Shown here in pieces: positions 23,655 through 36,604 of a stretch of 64,000 nt of DNA. Each line of letters starts with the position of its first letter. Position 1 is the stretch's first letter. Source of the stretch: Manduca sexta (taxonomy: Eukaryota > Arthropoda > Insecta > Lepidoptera > Sphingidae); contig NC_051131.1 in the NCBI RefSeq assembly GCF_014839805.1, positions 8,482,913-8,546,912 on the forward strand, given 5' to 3'. Made by a program: the position numbers and the translations under genes. The notes under the pieces are model-generated. The model searched no databases and was not told the DNA's origin. It was given only the letters and a program-made list of their open reading frames with translations.

Positions 23655-24415
23655 TCACAAATTCTCTTTGAATATCGTCGTTTTATTATTCGATAAACTT
23701 TATTGATATTATATATTAAACCTTAAAATAAAGTTCCTAGAAAATTCTGCATTTGTCCCTGATCAAATATACAAAGACGCATCTAATACTCCCGAGTGCA
23801 AACTCTACGTTTACCTTATTGTTGATATGTGCACAGGTGTTGTATTTAGCAGGCAGAGAATAATTTTATTATTAAGTAAAAAAAAATCCTAACCCACTTA
23901 AGAAATGTATGATAAAGGTTTACAGAAATTTTGATTGTCTAAACTAGCACATCACTGGTTTTAAGTATGCTGCCAAAGACCAATGAATCGATACTAAACT
24001 TGGTTGGTAATATTTGTTATATCTACCTATTACTTTGTAAATTTCTTGGTATTATGACAGTAGTATTTTGACTACGTCCCTCGCTTGATAGGAAGGTAAG
24101 TAAACCATCAAAAATTAAAGTTGTTACCTATTATGAGAGTACTAGTGTCATTTTTGATTTTCTAACCTCTTCTTTGGCTTGGGTATGACATACTCTCTAA
24201 CTGTCTATGCCTGTGGCGGCGTCATATGTCGGGTGGGCCACCTCCCTGCAAAATGGTTGAGGAGGCCGATGGCTGGCACACGCGTCATACTCGTGAACGG
24301 TTGCTGCTTGTGTGAATTGTTCTGCCCATTACGCTTACAATTTTTTTTTCAAAATTACCTATTCGCAGATCAGTTCACAAAATCAAAAGAACAGAATCCT
24401 AGTAAAATAAAACAG

Positions 24416-24421
24416 TTTATT
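24416..24421 (-). terminator. AATAAA signal behind the NDUFB7-like pseudogene
   Basis: AATAAA on the minus strand directly after the second stop, suggesting the 3' UTR of the source mRNA was copied. A nine-base A run (minus strand) about 70 bp further may be a tail remnant. Confidence 0.4.
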
Positions 24422-24424
24422 GAA

Positions 24425-24690
24425 CTATAAAACACATAAATTATCTGTCTCTTCAGAAGGTTTTTCTTCAATAGATTCCTTGGCCTATTTCAACACTCTT
24501 ATTTCCCTTTCCCTTAGCCTTCGCTCTCTTTCAAACTCTTTCATCCTTATTACGTAATCAGCATGTTCACAGTTCAAATACGCGTGTTTTTCGTGATGGC
24601 ATCGGTATAGGAATGGCATGTTCTTGTTCCTACAGACCGAGTAGTCCAGGAGCAGACATTCGCTTACTATGTCTAGGAACTAAGGGTACA
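24425..24690 (-). pseudogene. NDUFB7-like (complex I B18 subunit) pseudogene
   Basis: The minus-strand frame below 24679 encodes a piece matching the C-terminal half of NDUFB7: a Cys, ten residues, a Cys, nine residues, a Cys (VCRNKN..., RCHHEKHAYLNC), then ADYVIRMKEFERERRLRER, the family hallmark. In the intact protein two CX9C pairs guide import into the intermembrane space. Here the first pair is damaged (seven residues between the Cys), a TAG stop at 24485-24487 interrupts the tail, in-frame coding resumes to a second stop at 24425-24427, the frame is lost upstream near 24680, and the N-terminal half is absent. An AATAAA follows at 24416-24421. I read this as a decayed processed copy. A last exon of a living gene is less likely because of the internal stop. 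Confidence 0.75.
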
Positions 24691-24769
24691 ACTTCAGATT
24701 CAATTATTTCATGATTCCTGAGAAGGTTGTGCACTCCAATGGAAATTTTAGAGCAACACCATAGTTTCT

Positions 24770-26841
24770 TACCGGTTCTTCTCTGATGAGAACTGCTTTC
24801 CGAACTGGCAGTCGAGTAAATATTGACGGAATATAAAAAAATTATCTATACTTACAATTTTATAAGTTCAAATAAACAATTTCATTTCCTACCAAAAGTA
24901 TTCATTTTATTATGAAACTTCGTATTATTTTCGAAACACACTGAAAACTTTTATTTTCGAAGACATTACATCTTTCATAATCCCTGACAATTTGAAGTAT
25001 TGTTGCGAATAGGAAATCTATACAAATTTAAGCTGGTCTACTTAAGAATGGAATCCAGAGTTTCAATGAGCTCAATTATTTGGCAAAATATATATAATAT
25101 ATTATAGAAATTAATCCTTTTATTTTCATTAATTTTGTACATAACTCATTTAGGTTAAAACGTCTCAATTACACGAAAATAAATACACTTCAAATTTAAT
25201 AAGGAATAAAATAAAGAAGTTATTTTTAAGCTTTGAATTTCCTTTTAATATAATGTTAATCGTAATTATATCTGGATTTTCTTCTAAATCGAGATATTCG
25301 CAACCAACAATTGTTTAATAAAACGCCATTCTATGTACGAATTTATATTAGACTTAAATAAAAATAACCGTTTCTATTTATTACACATTTTAATTAGCGA
25401 TAGGAATACGCCACCGTTTAAAAATAAGATTTATTTTCATACAGACACTTTTTGTTTTTATTAATATGACTTTGCCCAATAACGTTAATTGAAGTGACCC
25501 CTAAACAAAGTCACTTTGTAAAAACCAGTGAACTCAAGGGCACCTAATCGGAAACGGATAACGTAACTCAACGCACAATGATTGTTTTATCAGTTTAATT
25601 GAAAACATCAATCAGTAGAGTTTATCGATAAGAAGCAATATCGACTGATATTTATCAACAAATCATCGAATTACGCGTCCATACAACAAAAATGTTGATG
25701 CCTTTGAAATACATTTCGTAGAAATTATTATGGAAATATTGATTTTCGTCATAAAAGTAGTAAACATGTGGGATGTTGAATGCCAGCAGTAAATATTTTC
25801 AATATTGCTGATACAAACACCGGAAAAACATCGAATTTATAAACATGAAAGCACGATGTTGTTATTGCTTGTGTTAATCGATATAATCGTCAAGACTTCT
25901 TCCAATTATTTTTTGAAGCTATTGTAAATTCCGTACATATTTAAGTGAGAAGCCAACGCAAAACATGTAAAATACTTGTATACTTATTCGACACGGACAG
26001 TTTAATACAATCAATATTACTATGAACATACTAGTGTTAACCTTCACTAGTTTGTTTACTAAACACGTTTTGTAATTACATATAACAGGTAATTTCTTCA
26101 GATTTGAACTCACAAGCCAGTTACATATTCTTTTTTTAAAATTTGATTAATTTTTGACAATAATTTTCTTCGCGTCAACATTATATTCGCCATAAAAGTT
26201 CAGAGCCATTTAACGATGAAATGTCCATATTTTTAATGTGCCGTTAGGGTCCCTGCTTGTCTTTATATGTCTGTAGTCATAACCATTTTATTATTATTAC
26301 TACGGCGATAAGTTTCGCCAAAATGTATTCCAACGTTGGTAAATAAACGCGCGTACTTTATACCATTCACAATTTTTATTAGTTGGCGATTATTTTTCCA
26401 TTATAAAGCGAATGTATTCATGGTAGGCTGTGTTCATTTTAAATAAATCAAACCGACTAAATGCGGTACGAAATCATATTTAAGTGATTAAGTGTGGTCC
26501 CAGAAAACATAGTTGCAAACTTTAATTAAAATCAATGTAGTCGCATCGATTTAATAGACCTATAATCAAAATATATAATATTTTATGGGACTGAATTGTT
26601 CTAAAATTATAAATAATAAAGTTTGTCAAGACACTTTTGATTTATTGTCAGAAAAAAATGATGATTTCGATAAATAATGTATTTTAAATTTGGATTAATA
26701 TAGAGGGTGCTTTTTATAATAAAGATATATTAGAACTTTTTAAAGAGAAAGGATATGCAATCGGCCAGAGACGTGGACCAAACCTAGCAATACCTATAGA
26801 TTCCATCCCTTAAAGACCGATAACATTAGTGAGATTACTTG
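24770..26841. other. Non-coding AT-rich stretch
   Basis: Nothing supportable beyond scattered low-complexity runs. Bases 24770-24830 contain a short GAAGAACCGG / CCGGTTCTTC block of a kind common in lepidopteran repeats. Confidence 0.35.
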
Positions 26842-26915
26842 CTTCAGAGCTCCGTTTTGCGATGAATGCCTTGCGACTGTTGAATACCTTCTGTTCCATA
26901 CGTTGACACACTGTA
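26842..26915 (+). pseudogene. Possible C-terminal zinc-knuckle remnant of a non-LTR retrotransposon
   Basis: The frame reads CFRAPFCDECLATVEYLLFH and then reaches a Cys, resembling the CxxC...E(H)LL...C motif that ends many R1/jockey-type RT proteins. It is short, with no RT domain nearby, so the match is weak. Confidence 0.25.
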
Positions 26916-27075
26916 TCGTCAACCATTCAAAAATTTCATTTATTCTTGATTCTTATTTGTAAAAGTATTCTATATTATATTCACATTCTTTTAAATTACA
27001 GAAACTACTAATAGTTTTCAGTCATTTTAGTAATTTATTTAATTTACATTATTAGTGTCATAATTACCGTAATGT

Positions 27076-27119
27076 CTCATGTCATTACTTATGAGTACGC
27101 TCATAAGTAATAACATGAG
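27076..27119. repeat. Hairpin with 20-bp arms
   Basis: Arms 27076-27095 and 27100-27119 are inverted repeats with one mismatch around the four-base loop TACG. Flanking bases (TTACCGTAAT left, ATTACAGTAA right) continue an imperfect pairing, so the element may be a miniature foldback of about 90 bp. Confidence 0.6.
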
Positions 27120-30100
27120 AGAATATTATAAGTTATTACAGTAACTTTAATAATTAATACGGTTTTATATTTAATCGTTATTGTAATTGAAAAGCATGGC
27201 GGGAAAATTACTGCGGAATTAAGACTCATTAAATCCTTAAGCCTGTTCGACTATAAAAGCTGCTATTGTGCCAACCCATACATAATCCACATCCACTAGA
27301 GTACCCTCTTTAAGTCACCAGAGCCTAGTACGTTATCCCGGCTTTAGAATCAACTAAAGTACCGACAACAGAAATGTCTGATCGCTTTAAATCTACTGAG
27401 AAACTTTGGGTGTGTAACTTCGTCCATAAACAACGATGACCGGGTTTCCTCCCCCAAATCATACCTATATAGCTATGTATACATACATACATCGAATATT
27501 TGTATTCGCAGTTTGCACGTTAATATCGAAAGTATTAATTAGCGTGTTAATTAAAATTACGAATTACTGAGGAAAAGCGAGAATTTAATCCTCCAAGTTT
27601 ATTCTTTTATATGAGTTTCCATCCATAAGTAGGGGACTTTTGCTAAAGGAAACTATGTGCAATAAATACTAATATCAATATAATAAAATATATATATATA
27701 TAATTTATCTCTTTGTAATATTATACCTAGTGTAGATATGATGAGATTTACGAAAAATTAATGTTTGTGCCAATGATGATTAAGTATACCTAATGAGGTT
27801 TGTCGGTTTTCATTATCCTTGCATCATTTTCAAAATTCTCTCCTAAAAACTTTTTACGTTCTGTGAGACAACTTACAGGGTTACCAATATTGATTACGTG
27901 TATTAATTACGTAGTTATAATGAAAATAAGGACCAATTTCATAACTTCCATATAGAAATATTCATTTTTAGGTGTAATAAATATTTTTACGTATTTATCA
28001 TAAAGAAAACTTTTATTTATACTATTGTTTTATATGTTTTATTTGAATAAGTAACATTTACTCGGACGTCAGAAAATAGACCATTCAATATAACATATAA
28101 TGTAAATAACACGCTAACATTTATACATTACAATATATTGACCATAGATTGAAGCACATTCGATATTATTAATTGACAGATAAGAAAGAACAAAGATCGG
28201 CAATCTCTAAACTTAGTACACATTAATCACCCAGGTTTCGCGAGGCTTCGATACAATTCCAAAGTTCGACAGTAACTGCTGTAAACGCTACAAAAGTTGG
28301 TTATTCGCTCCATTTGCTGTTCGACAAAGGGCGACTCTGCGACCTCCGCCGTGGCTTCAAAATACGAAAGCACACAGAATTTTAGAGCAAGCAAATCTAC
28401 TACTTAATGCTACTCGCATCTTCCCTTAATTGCCACCAGCATTTGTTAACCTTGTCTTAATGTAACAAGTTGCGCACTCAATCTTATGAAGCCTTACGTG
28501 ATAGTGTTTTAAATCGATCGCTGAGTTTGTGCCTAAATTATGATAATGTCAGAAGAATTTTGATATAATTTTACAAAAATATTATATCAAATTTGATTAT
28601 CAATTGCATTCATATTTTCTAGTACTATTTTGCTGCGTCCATAGCGTGCAAACATATTCTAAACCATGGTTCCTCAAAAGCAAGTCCAATAGCTTATGAC
28701 ATATTAAAAATCAAACTTGCCAAAAATGCAAAAACGAAATTTAATTCTCTATTGACGTCAAGTTACCAACGATACGACTTGAATATTATTTTAGTCTAAA
28801 TAGTAAAAATACACCACCCCGAGCCAACCCCAGGCGGAGGTGCAGTTCATGGACGAGTGTAGACTTAGCGACGTGCACATTTCGTCATTCAATTTATATC
28901 ATGAAGTTAGAATGGTGGAGAGGTAAAATTCTCAACATAACACGAATTGTTTCCGTAAACTTGATGCTTTATCCGAGTTTACCAAGTATTATCGTGATAT
29001 AGCTACGTTTTATTTCATAAACAGGTGTGTATGTGTCGAATAATAATTATTGTACCTACATTATAAATATAATATTAAGATGAAAACTGTTTGCGTCATC
29101 GTTCAATGAATTTGGATGACTCTTCGTTTGAGACGTGCACGAAAATAGCGCAATATTGGTCCGGCTAAAGGAGTTCTATATGATAGCTGACGAGAGATGG
29201 AATGAGCTCAGTTTTCATACACCGTCAAGATCTATTCACTGATGTTTTAAATAAACAAAAAGCTCGCGAACTTGTTTTCATGCATAAATTAAATTGTTAA
29301 ATAAAATGCCGTTTACTAAACAAATCTTAACATTTCATATTTATGTGCATTGGTTCAAACTGGTAAAGTGATCAATTCAAAATGTACATGAGAATTATAA
29401 TATGTTTTTTCCGTCATAGCCTTGCACCTACACTATAGTAGGTACTATTTTTTCTTGCAACATTATAATAATTTCAACATACATACAATAAATACTGATA
29501 GATTCAATCGAACACTTCAATTCAACACTATTTTTATAAATTAGCTCAATTTTTAGTAATGTGCTAATTAAATCTCCCAGAGAGAAATAGCCGCTGGCAA
29601 GCTGCAGGTAGTAAATCTAAACCAATTAATGCTTTCTGCAGCGCTCTAAGAAAAGCGCGTCGAGTCGACCCCACGTTAGATTGGCTTAAAAGCAGGAGAT
29701 GAAAGATGATTAACCGCTTTTACAATGCATACGTAGGGAGAAAAATAAGCCGAGACCTTCAACTAGATAGTCTGCTCCAATCCCTACAAATCTAAAGCCA
29801 CTTTGGAAATTACAGCTTTCTGCTCGAAGCTACTACGCGAGCCATTTCTGCTGGATGAAATTTGAATGGATAATTTTTTTTTCCGGGATCAAATCATATT
29901 TATTAATCTAGACATAGTATATGTAGTCCCAAATTTCATATTCATTAATGGGACGATTTATGCATAATTAGCTTGCAAACATCCAAATGTTAATTTTTTA
30001 TTTCACATTCGTGCTAATAATAGGATTACAAAAATAAATCAAAATGGGTTGAAACTAAAGCATTGTACGCCAGCACGCAATCTAAATTACAGTGTTTAAT

Positions 30101-30565
30101 TCATTAAATCTATGTGTGACATTATGTCCCTCATTTACATACCACATGAGCTAGTGGTACGACTTAGCATTAGTTATGTATTGCGTGCAGCGTGACGTCA
30201 ATCCGCTGTACTATAGTTCGAATCTTTGTTTCGAAGTAATAAAAGTAATCCTTTAAAATACTTATGGTAATTATATTTTACGTATACTTAACTACAATGA
30301 AGAAAAAGTTTGCTGGCAGCAAATGCATTAAAATAAAACGGTTTTTGGAACAGGTGGCACACGCTAAGCGCGCTTAATGCCTGGAATACGTACACGTGCT
30401 AAAATATTAAGTATGCAAGGTAATTTAAACTTAAATAAAAAGTTCTTTATCATAAATTCTATACACTGTTATCAAAACTACAATACAATAACAATATGCA
30501 TAAATAGTTTGACAGTTATCATAGTAACATCTGAAGGAAATATCGTTCAGTTATAATAAAATACG
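27120..30565. other. Non-coding AT-rich stretch
   Basis: No exon could be supported. It contains a TA microsatellite near 27688-27706 and a short TACA repeat near 27480. Less AT-rich patches at 28240-28370 and 29580-29850 have no recognised motifs; conserved regulatory DNA cannot be judged from one genome. Confidence 0.4.
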
Positions 30566-30568
30566 TAA

Positions 30569-30760
30569 GTGAAAGCTTTTAGATCGGAGATATCTTCTCT
30601 TAACGACGGATATACGAGAAATAGGGTTGCGGCGCGGCGCCTCGATTCTAGAAATCCAACTATTTCACCGCATTCAGTTGTCCGTCGTATTAGAAACTCT
30701 GTTGCTGATACTCGACAGAATATAAAATGCAGAATTGATCTATTTCTAGAAAATATATAA
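30569..30760 (+). CDS. Short open frame, unknown (possible DNA-binding remnant)
   Basis: A basic frame, RNRVAARRLDSRNPTIS and onward, loosely recalls the helix-turn-helix of transposases and paired-type proteins. It has no normal ATG start (GTG), and a GTAAGT donor-like sequence overlaps its 5' end. Function not assigned. Confidence 0.15.
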   Translation: MKAFRSEISSLNDGYTRNRVAARRLDSRNPTISPHSVVRRIRNSVADTRQNIKCRIDLFLENI

Positions 30761-32803
30761 ACTAACTATTGTGCTAAGGACGAGTTCAATCTTTTGCTTA
30801 GACATACATACGTCCTCTGGCTCTTTAAAGTGACTCTAAACACAAAACACAGTCATGATACTAAATACATAGCACGTTTCATATACAGAGATTTCTGATT
30901 TTTTTATTTCTATTACGCGACGGGCTATAGTTCCTATCTATCAAGCAATTTATTTGTACGAATAATACACGGCACTGCACGAGAAGCGGACACAGCGTGG
31001 TATAGAGCGCGACGTAGCGGAACCAATACGAAATAATATTTTAGTTGTATTTATGTAATACAGCAGTATAAGCTTATCAAATTTATTTCAATAGTCGAAG
31101 TTAGGATAGTAAAAATACGAACAGATGTTATTTGACGTTAATACATGCCGAAGTACTCGAAAGTAGTTTCTGTGCACCTACGAGTAAGTTCAGGCGTTTT
31201 ACTTACAACTTGCATATTCCCCTCTAATAAGAACTGTAATATTGTACAACTTCAAGTTTAACGTAGACTAGCGAAGATAGTTCAAACTACGGCCAATGAG
31301 TTTTGCGAAACATATAAAGTTTAAATTACAAAGGTAACTGTCTCTTGAGATTTTCCAGAACATCGTTGAAAATAATGTTTAAGTTTTTTTTGCAAGTTTC
31401 ACATTACCTTAATATTATAGATATTTGGTTCTTACATTTGATACAGCCCACAGAATATTCAAGATTATAATTACATGGGCATGCGCTGTTGGTACGTGAT
31501 GTTATTAATTATGTAGCATTGATTAGTCAGAATGCCAGTTGGTTGCCGTTTTTTAAGACAACGACATCTAGAATAAGGTGGTGAGTATATTTATTCATTA
31601 GAAATTATGTGCTAACCACAGGTAGTTACAAGTCATGGTATTTTTAGTGACACCGATGAACGATGAAAATTATTTATAATTTATAAAATATTTACAGCCT
31701 GCGCACCATGTAGCTCTAATTAACCAACAGTAATGTGAAATATAGAGGTACTCAAGGGTATTATAGCGAGCGGCGGCTGGCAGTGACGCGCGGCGCACTA
31801 CTCCTCTCCTATTAATGGCACATAAATATCAATCGTCGTATTTTGTAGCGTGGCAAGCGTGAGGTCTCAGTTGTAAAGTAGCAAATTCCCAGGACAAGAT
31901 TATTTTTCATATAAAATGTAAATAAAATCGACGGTTGAAAGGCTTTGACTTAAGCTACATTTTTTTGTGACACTAAATTTCATACATATTTAAAATTAGT
32001 TCTGTTTTCTATGTTATTTTAATACAGTTAAAAATTTTGGAAAAAAAATGTCAGTTAAGTCAATTAGCCTTTCCACCGGCAATTTACATGTGCTATTCAA
32101 AAATTTTCGTATCGGTAATGCATTTGGTTCCAAAATTCTTTCACGTCTCCAAATGTATCTTATGTTAAAAAACAGAAACCTTTGCAGGTCTAATGATAGC
32201 AACAGGTTAATGACTAATCACAGCGGTGTGAAGAGCACGTACATTAATCACAGACCAGTGGGCAGTCTCGCCTTCGACCTGCCGCCTGCCTGGTGCCAAC
32301 ACCTGATCGGGCACGTGACTGTTCAAAACTGAACCATTATTATTGTGTTGTCACTTGGAAAAGACTCACTATAACCGTAAAATGTTTTAAATGGTTTTAT
32401 AGTCAATGGGACTTTTGGTGGTGATATAGATTTAAAATTATTATTTAAAACCAGACATTAAACAGTATAGTTATTATAGGACGTCAGGGCCAAATTTGTG
32501 TTCCAAAATTTATTACCAATTTGTGACAAGATGTAACAGCATCTTTGGGTATCAATACAAAAATAATATTTTTACAAAAAATATGTAAATATGTGCATAA
32601 AAACGTGCAAACCACACCAAATATGAAAAAATGAAGTATTTTACAGTCATGTATGCTGTTTCACGGTAGATTGAGTAGCCATCGCATGAGCGAAATTTTT
32701 TGTATGACAATCTTCTCAATGTTCGCTCTATATAATCTCAGAACTCTTTGATTGAAACCTTTTTATAATTTTAGAGTATACTTAGATATATTTTTTTTTT
32801 CAA

Positions 32804-33095
32804 GCGGCGATAGCCTAGTTTGGTGTGGAACGGACTGCCAAAATCCCAAGGGCACACACCTCTGACTTTTCTAATATCATGTGTGTATTCTTTGTGAATT
32901 TATCGTTCGCTTTAACGGTGAAGGAAAACATCGTGAGGAAACCTGCACATCTGAGAAGTTCCCTATAGGAATTTCGAAGGTGTGTGAAGTCTACCAATCC
33001 GCACTAGGCCAGCGTGGTGGACTAAGACCGAATCCCTCTCAGTAGTAGAGGAGGCCCGTGCTCAGCAGTGGGCAAGTATATAATACAGGGCTGAT
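32804..33095 (+). repeat. Metulj-like tRNA-derived SINE (first block)
   Basis: 292 bp. It starts with a tRNA-like A box (GATAGCCTAGTTTGG) and continues through GAAGGAAAACATCGTGAGG, CCAGCGTGGTGGACTAAG and GAGGAGGCCCGTGCTCAGCA, all standard in lepidopteran Metulj-type SINEs as I recall them. The B-box segment expected soon after the A box is missing, so internal pol III transcription is probably lost. TAGATAT on both sides may be a target duplication. Confidence 0.7.
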
Positions 33096-33477
33096 ATTAA
33101 TAGATATTTTCAATTTTAAAGAACGACACCACGTAGCGTAGGCAACTTTTGATCATTTAACTTAATCCGCTTACATTATCATGGCTCCTGTCAATTAATA
33201 ATAGGTAGCCATAAAAAGGAATCGGTATAAAAAAGTAATGTATATATTAACAATATAAATTTATGGAAATATTTAAAGTACTAGCACGTGGATGCACATT
33301 TATAAAAAAATATGTTAATATGTCATTTTCTATAGACAAGTGTTTATAAGACTTGTAAAGTTACTTCAAATAAGTCATTTTTTTTTATAATTAACTCATA
33401 AACTTTATACCACCCAAATTAGGACTCCTAATAGGGACTTACCTACATAATATAATTGTTTAAATTGACACCCTAGC

Positions 33478-33842
33478 TTAAGGTGGTAGCTCAAGGTCCA
33501 TTTTCATACATTTTGTTTCGGCTTTAATCTGGGTAACTAAACAAGTATTGGCAAGTAAAGAATTTAAATTCACGTCTAGTTAGTGATTAGTTCTCGCAGT
33601 TGAAGAAAAATGTAAAAATAATTAATAATCATGGATATTTCTGCCTTTAAAATTTCGTCATATTAAATTTTAAAGGCCGAAATATCCATGATTATTAATT
33701 ATTTTTACGTTTTTCTTCAACTGCGAGAACTAATCACTAACTAGACGTGAATTTAAATTCTTTACTTGCCAATACTTGTTTAGTTACCCAGATTAAAGCC
33801 GAAACAAAATGTATGAAAATGGACCTTGAGCTACCACCTTAA
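33478..33842. mobile_element. TTAA-flanked foldback element with 178-bp arms
   Basis: Arms 33478-33655 and 33665-33842 are inverted repeats with about two visible mismatches around a nine-base loop. Both ends are TTAA followed inward by GGTGGTAGCTCAAGGTCC, so the element is either TTAA-duplicating (piggyBac-like target) or simply ends in TTAA. It has no coding capacity. A transcript across it would fold into a long hairpin. Confidence 0.7.
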
Positions 33843-36104
33843 CGACACCAATTTGTGTTTTATTTTCAAGCTTGAAACAAGCTAATGCAAAGCTCATTAA
33901 TACAGGTTTAAAGCAATAAGCGTCTGTGCTCTAGTGCATTGAATTACTGCCGATCATATACAAAAGTTGGATTCTCTTTTGCCGCGGAACTGGGTCATTT
34001 CAAGTAGTCCTTGGCTCGAAACGAAGGCAAAGCGGCGTCGGCGGCTGTGACTGTTTAGTGGGCGGGGGCTCACCTTTCAGGCCTGAAGGGGGGTCTAGGA
34101 ACTCGCAAGTGGCAACAAGGAACTACTCGTGAACAATTCATATCCCGCGCTCGCTAGAAGACTTTAATTACGGAACAGCTTAAGTCGTACTTTTTCTTTT
34201 ATACCATTTGTATTTGTAAACCTCTTTTAATTTCTTAGTGCTTTCTACGTAATTAAGTGTTGAATAAAGCTAGCGCTACGTTTCGTTGTTGCTAAATAAA
34301 TAATGACAAAATGCTTTTACATGTACGAGATGAAGTGATCAGACATTAAGGCGCTAAGATTGATTACCTTCGTAGTCTCAAGAAGTTTTTATGTCACGCC
34401 GTATTGAATATAATTAGTTGTATGAGAACAGCTAGTTTTATTGGGCCTGGAATATAATAAAGAGTCTGAAGAGAACGTACCTACTGTGATAGGGTGAATT
34501 AAGCCAAGGCGGGCGTTGTTTGCTGAGCGCGTCATTGCATCCAGCCATTAGTTAATGGACGCCTTGACGGGTTAATGGTTGCAAAGGGCGGCTCTGTGTA
34601 TGGCTGTTGCTGAGCAGCGAATACTTTTTACCACTCAAGTCTTCGCTTACATCTCGTAAGATGTAAGGGATATATCTTAATGTCGCAAGTGATCTCTTTT
34701 GTTAGTGGTAGCATAAACTGTAGTCTATGTCTATTTTATGAAACACATGTACAAAATGTTTTTGGGTGCAGAATACAAGAAGCTTTGCTTGTTAATCTCA
34801 TTAATTACCTATTTGTGACACGTAACATGTAAATGACAACAACACGTTAAAGTTTTAAGTGCACTTACCGGTCCCTAGAAACAGATTTGCTATTTCTAAT
34901 GAACTTAAGTAACCTAAACATACAATCCTTTGTAATTAAATTGCGAGAGTGAAGTATATGAAGCATTGGGAAACTATTCAAATGAGACCCAAACTTATCT
35001 TCATTTTGTACGCGGGAAAGTTTAATATGCATGGTTCAAATGAGTTAGTTCCACGCGTTAAGTAAACGAAGAAATTTTGTAACTAAAATAGGGAGTGTTA
35101 CCATAATTGAAAATACTAGATAACTTAACATATGAGTTAATTTTATAGAGCTATTATTCGAATACAATCAATAAATTTCTTTCTTTTGTAACCTCTCGCC
35201 AGATGTTATAATATTTTAATGGCGGTCATCTCATCCATAATATTAATATACCTAGCAACATAAAATAACAAAATAATTGATATTTCATAAAAGATACTTT
35301 CAACCACATGATTCTAAACCATCATTGTTTTATATCGTGTTAAAGTACTTTAATAACATTGGTTTTAAGAGTTTCCATAGTAACGATAAATTTCAAACTA
35401 TTCATAGAAACAGCTTCACAACTGTAATTTGACAAGGAGCGGGTGCGACAGCTTAATGTGGTTTCCACGGCACGAACTGACTCGAGATTTCAGCCATTTA
35501 ATGGGCGCTTTCATTTTAACCGACTACGACAACGACTTGATACAGATTTTTCGGCAACTGTCTTAAATTTATGAATTCACTGGCAGTTCAATTTAACGCA
35601 AACTGTAAAATTAAGTTAAAGTTACTGACTTATTTCATGTTTCTTATTTAATTGTATTTTTTGTCTATAACTTATCGTCAAATGGCGTAATAAATTAATT
35701 ATTTGAGAAGAGGAATTGTGTAAAAAACCTGAGTCGAAAATTTTATGAAGAAAGAAAAAAGTGGCAACTGAGCTTCTCTTCCGATTTAAGGTCCTATTTA
35801 TAAAGTACCGATAGAGCTAGCTATTGTATTGTATTATATTATGTACCTAATGAAATCGTTATTAAGGTGGTAAACTACCCGATATACGTATTTATTTATT
35901 TTGAAAATATTTTTTTTAATTTTGTACGCCAATAATATCGTATCTGTATATGTGAAGTACACCGTACATTCACTCTAAATATTCCTCTTAACAAAGTGGC
36001 GAAGGTTTTGTTTACCGTACAACTTATAAATATAGCGGCAGTTATCAAATTACCTACATTATTTTAATTTTATCTTTCCTTTTCGCATTTAATTCTAATC
36101 TGTG

Positions 36105-36604
36105 NNNNNNNNNNNNNNNNNNNNNNNNNNNNNNNNNNNNNNNNNNNNNNNNNNNNNNNNNNNNNNNNNNNNNNNNNNNNNNNNNNNNNNNNNNNNNNNN
36201 NNNNNNNNNNNNNNNNNNNNNNNNNNNNNNNNNNNNNNNNNNNNNNNNNNNNNNNNNNNNNNNNNNNNNNNNNNNNNNNNNNNNNNNNNNNNNNNNNNNN
36301 NNNNNNNNNNNNNNNNNNNNNNNNNNNNNNNNNNNNNNNNNNNNNNNNNNNNNNNNNNNNNNNNNNNNNNNNNNNNNNNNNNNNNNNNNNNNNNNNNNNN
36401 NNNNNNNNNNNNNNNNNNNNNNNNNNNNNNNNNNNNNNNNNNNNNNNNNNNNNNNNNNNNNNNNNNNNNNNNNNNNNNNNNNNNNNNNNNNNNNNNNNNN
36501 NNNNNNNNNNNNNNNNNNNNNNNNNNNNNNNNNNNNNNNNNNNNNNNNNNNNNNNNNNNNNNNNNNNNNNNNNNNNNNNNNNNNNNNNNNNNNNNNNNNN
36601 NNNN
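36105..36604. other. Assembly gap of exactly 500 N
   Basis: A run of 500 N, a conventional placeholder length. Open frames spanning it are meaningless. Confidence 0.99.

Larger units (their letters stand above)
30993..36104. repeat. 5.1-kb block, first copy (contig overlap)
   Basis: These 5112 bases recur at 36605-41673 in the same orientation. This copy ends at the last base before the N gap. It carries a small plus frame at 32048-32332, a SINE and a TTAA foldback element, and no recognised gene. Confidence 0.9.

Noticed and set aside
35862..35884. TTAAGGTGG resembling the end of the TTAA foldback element
   Set aside because: Only nine bases match before the sequence diverges; no partner end or second TTAA was found.
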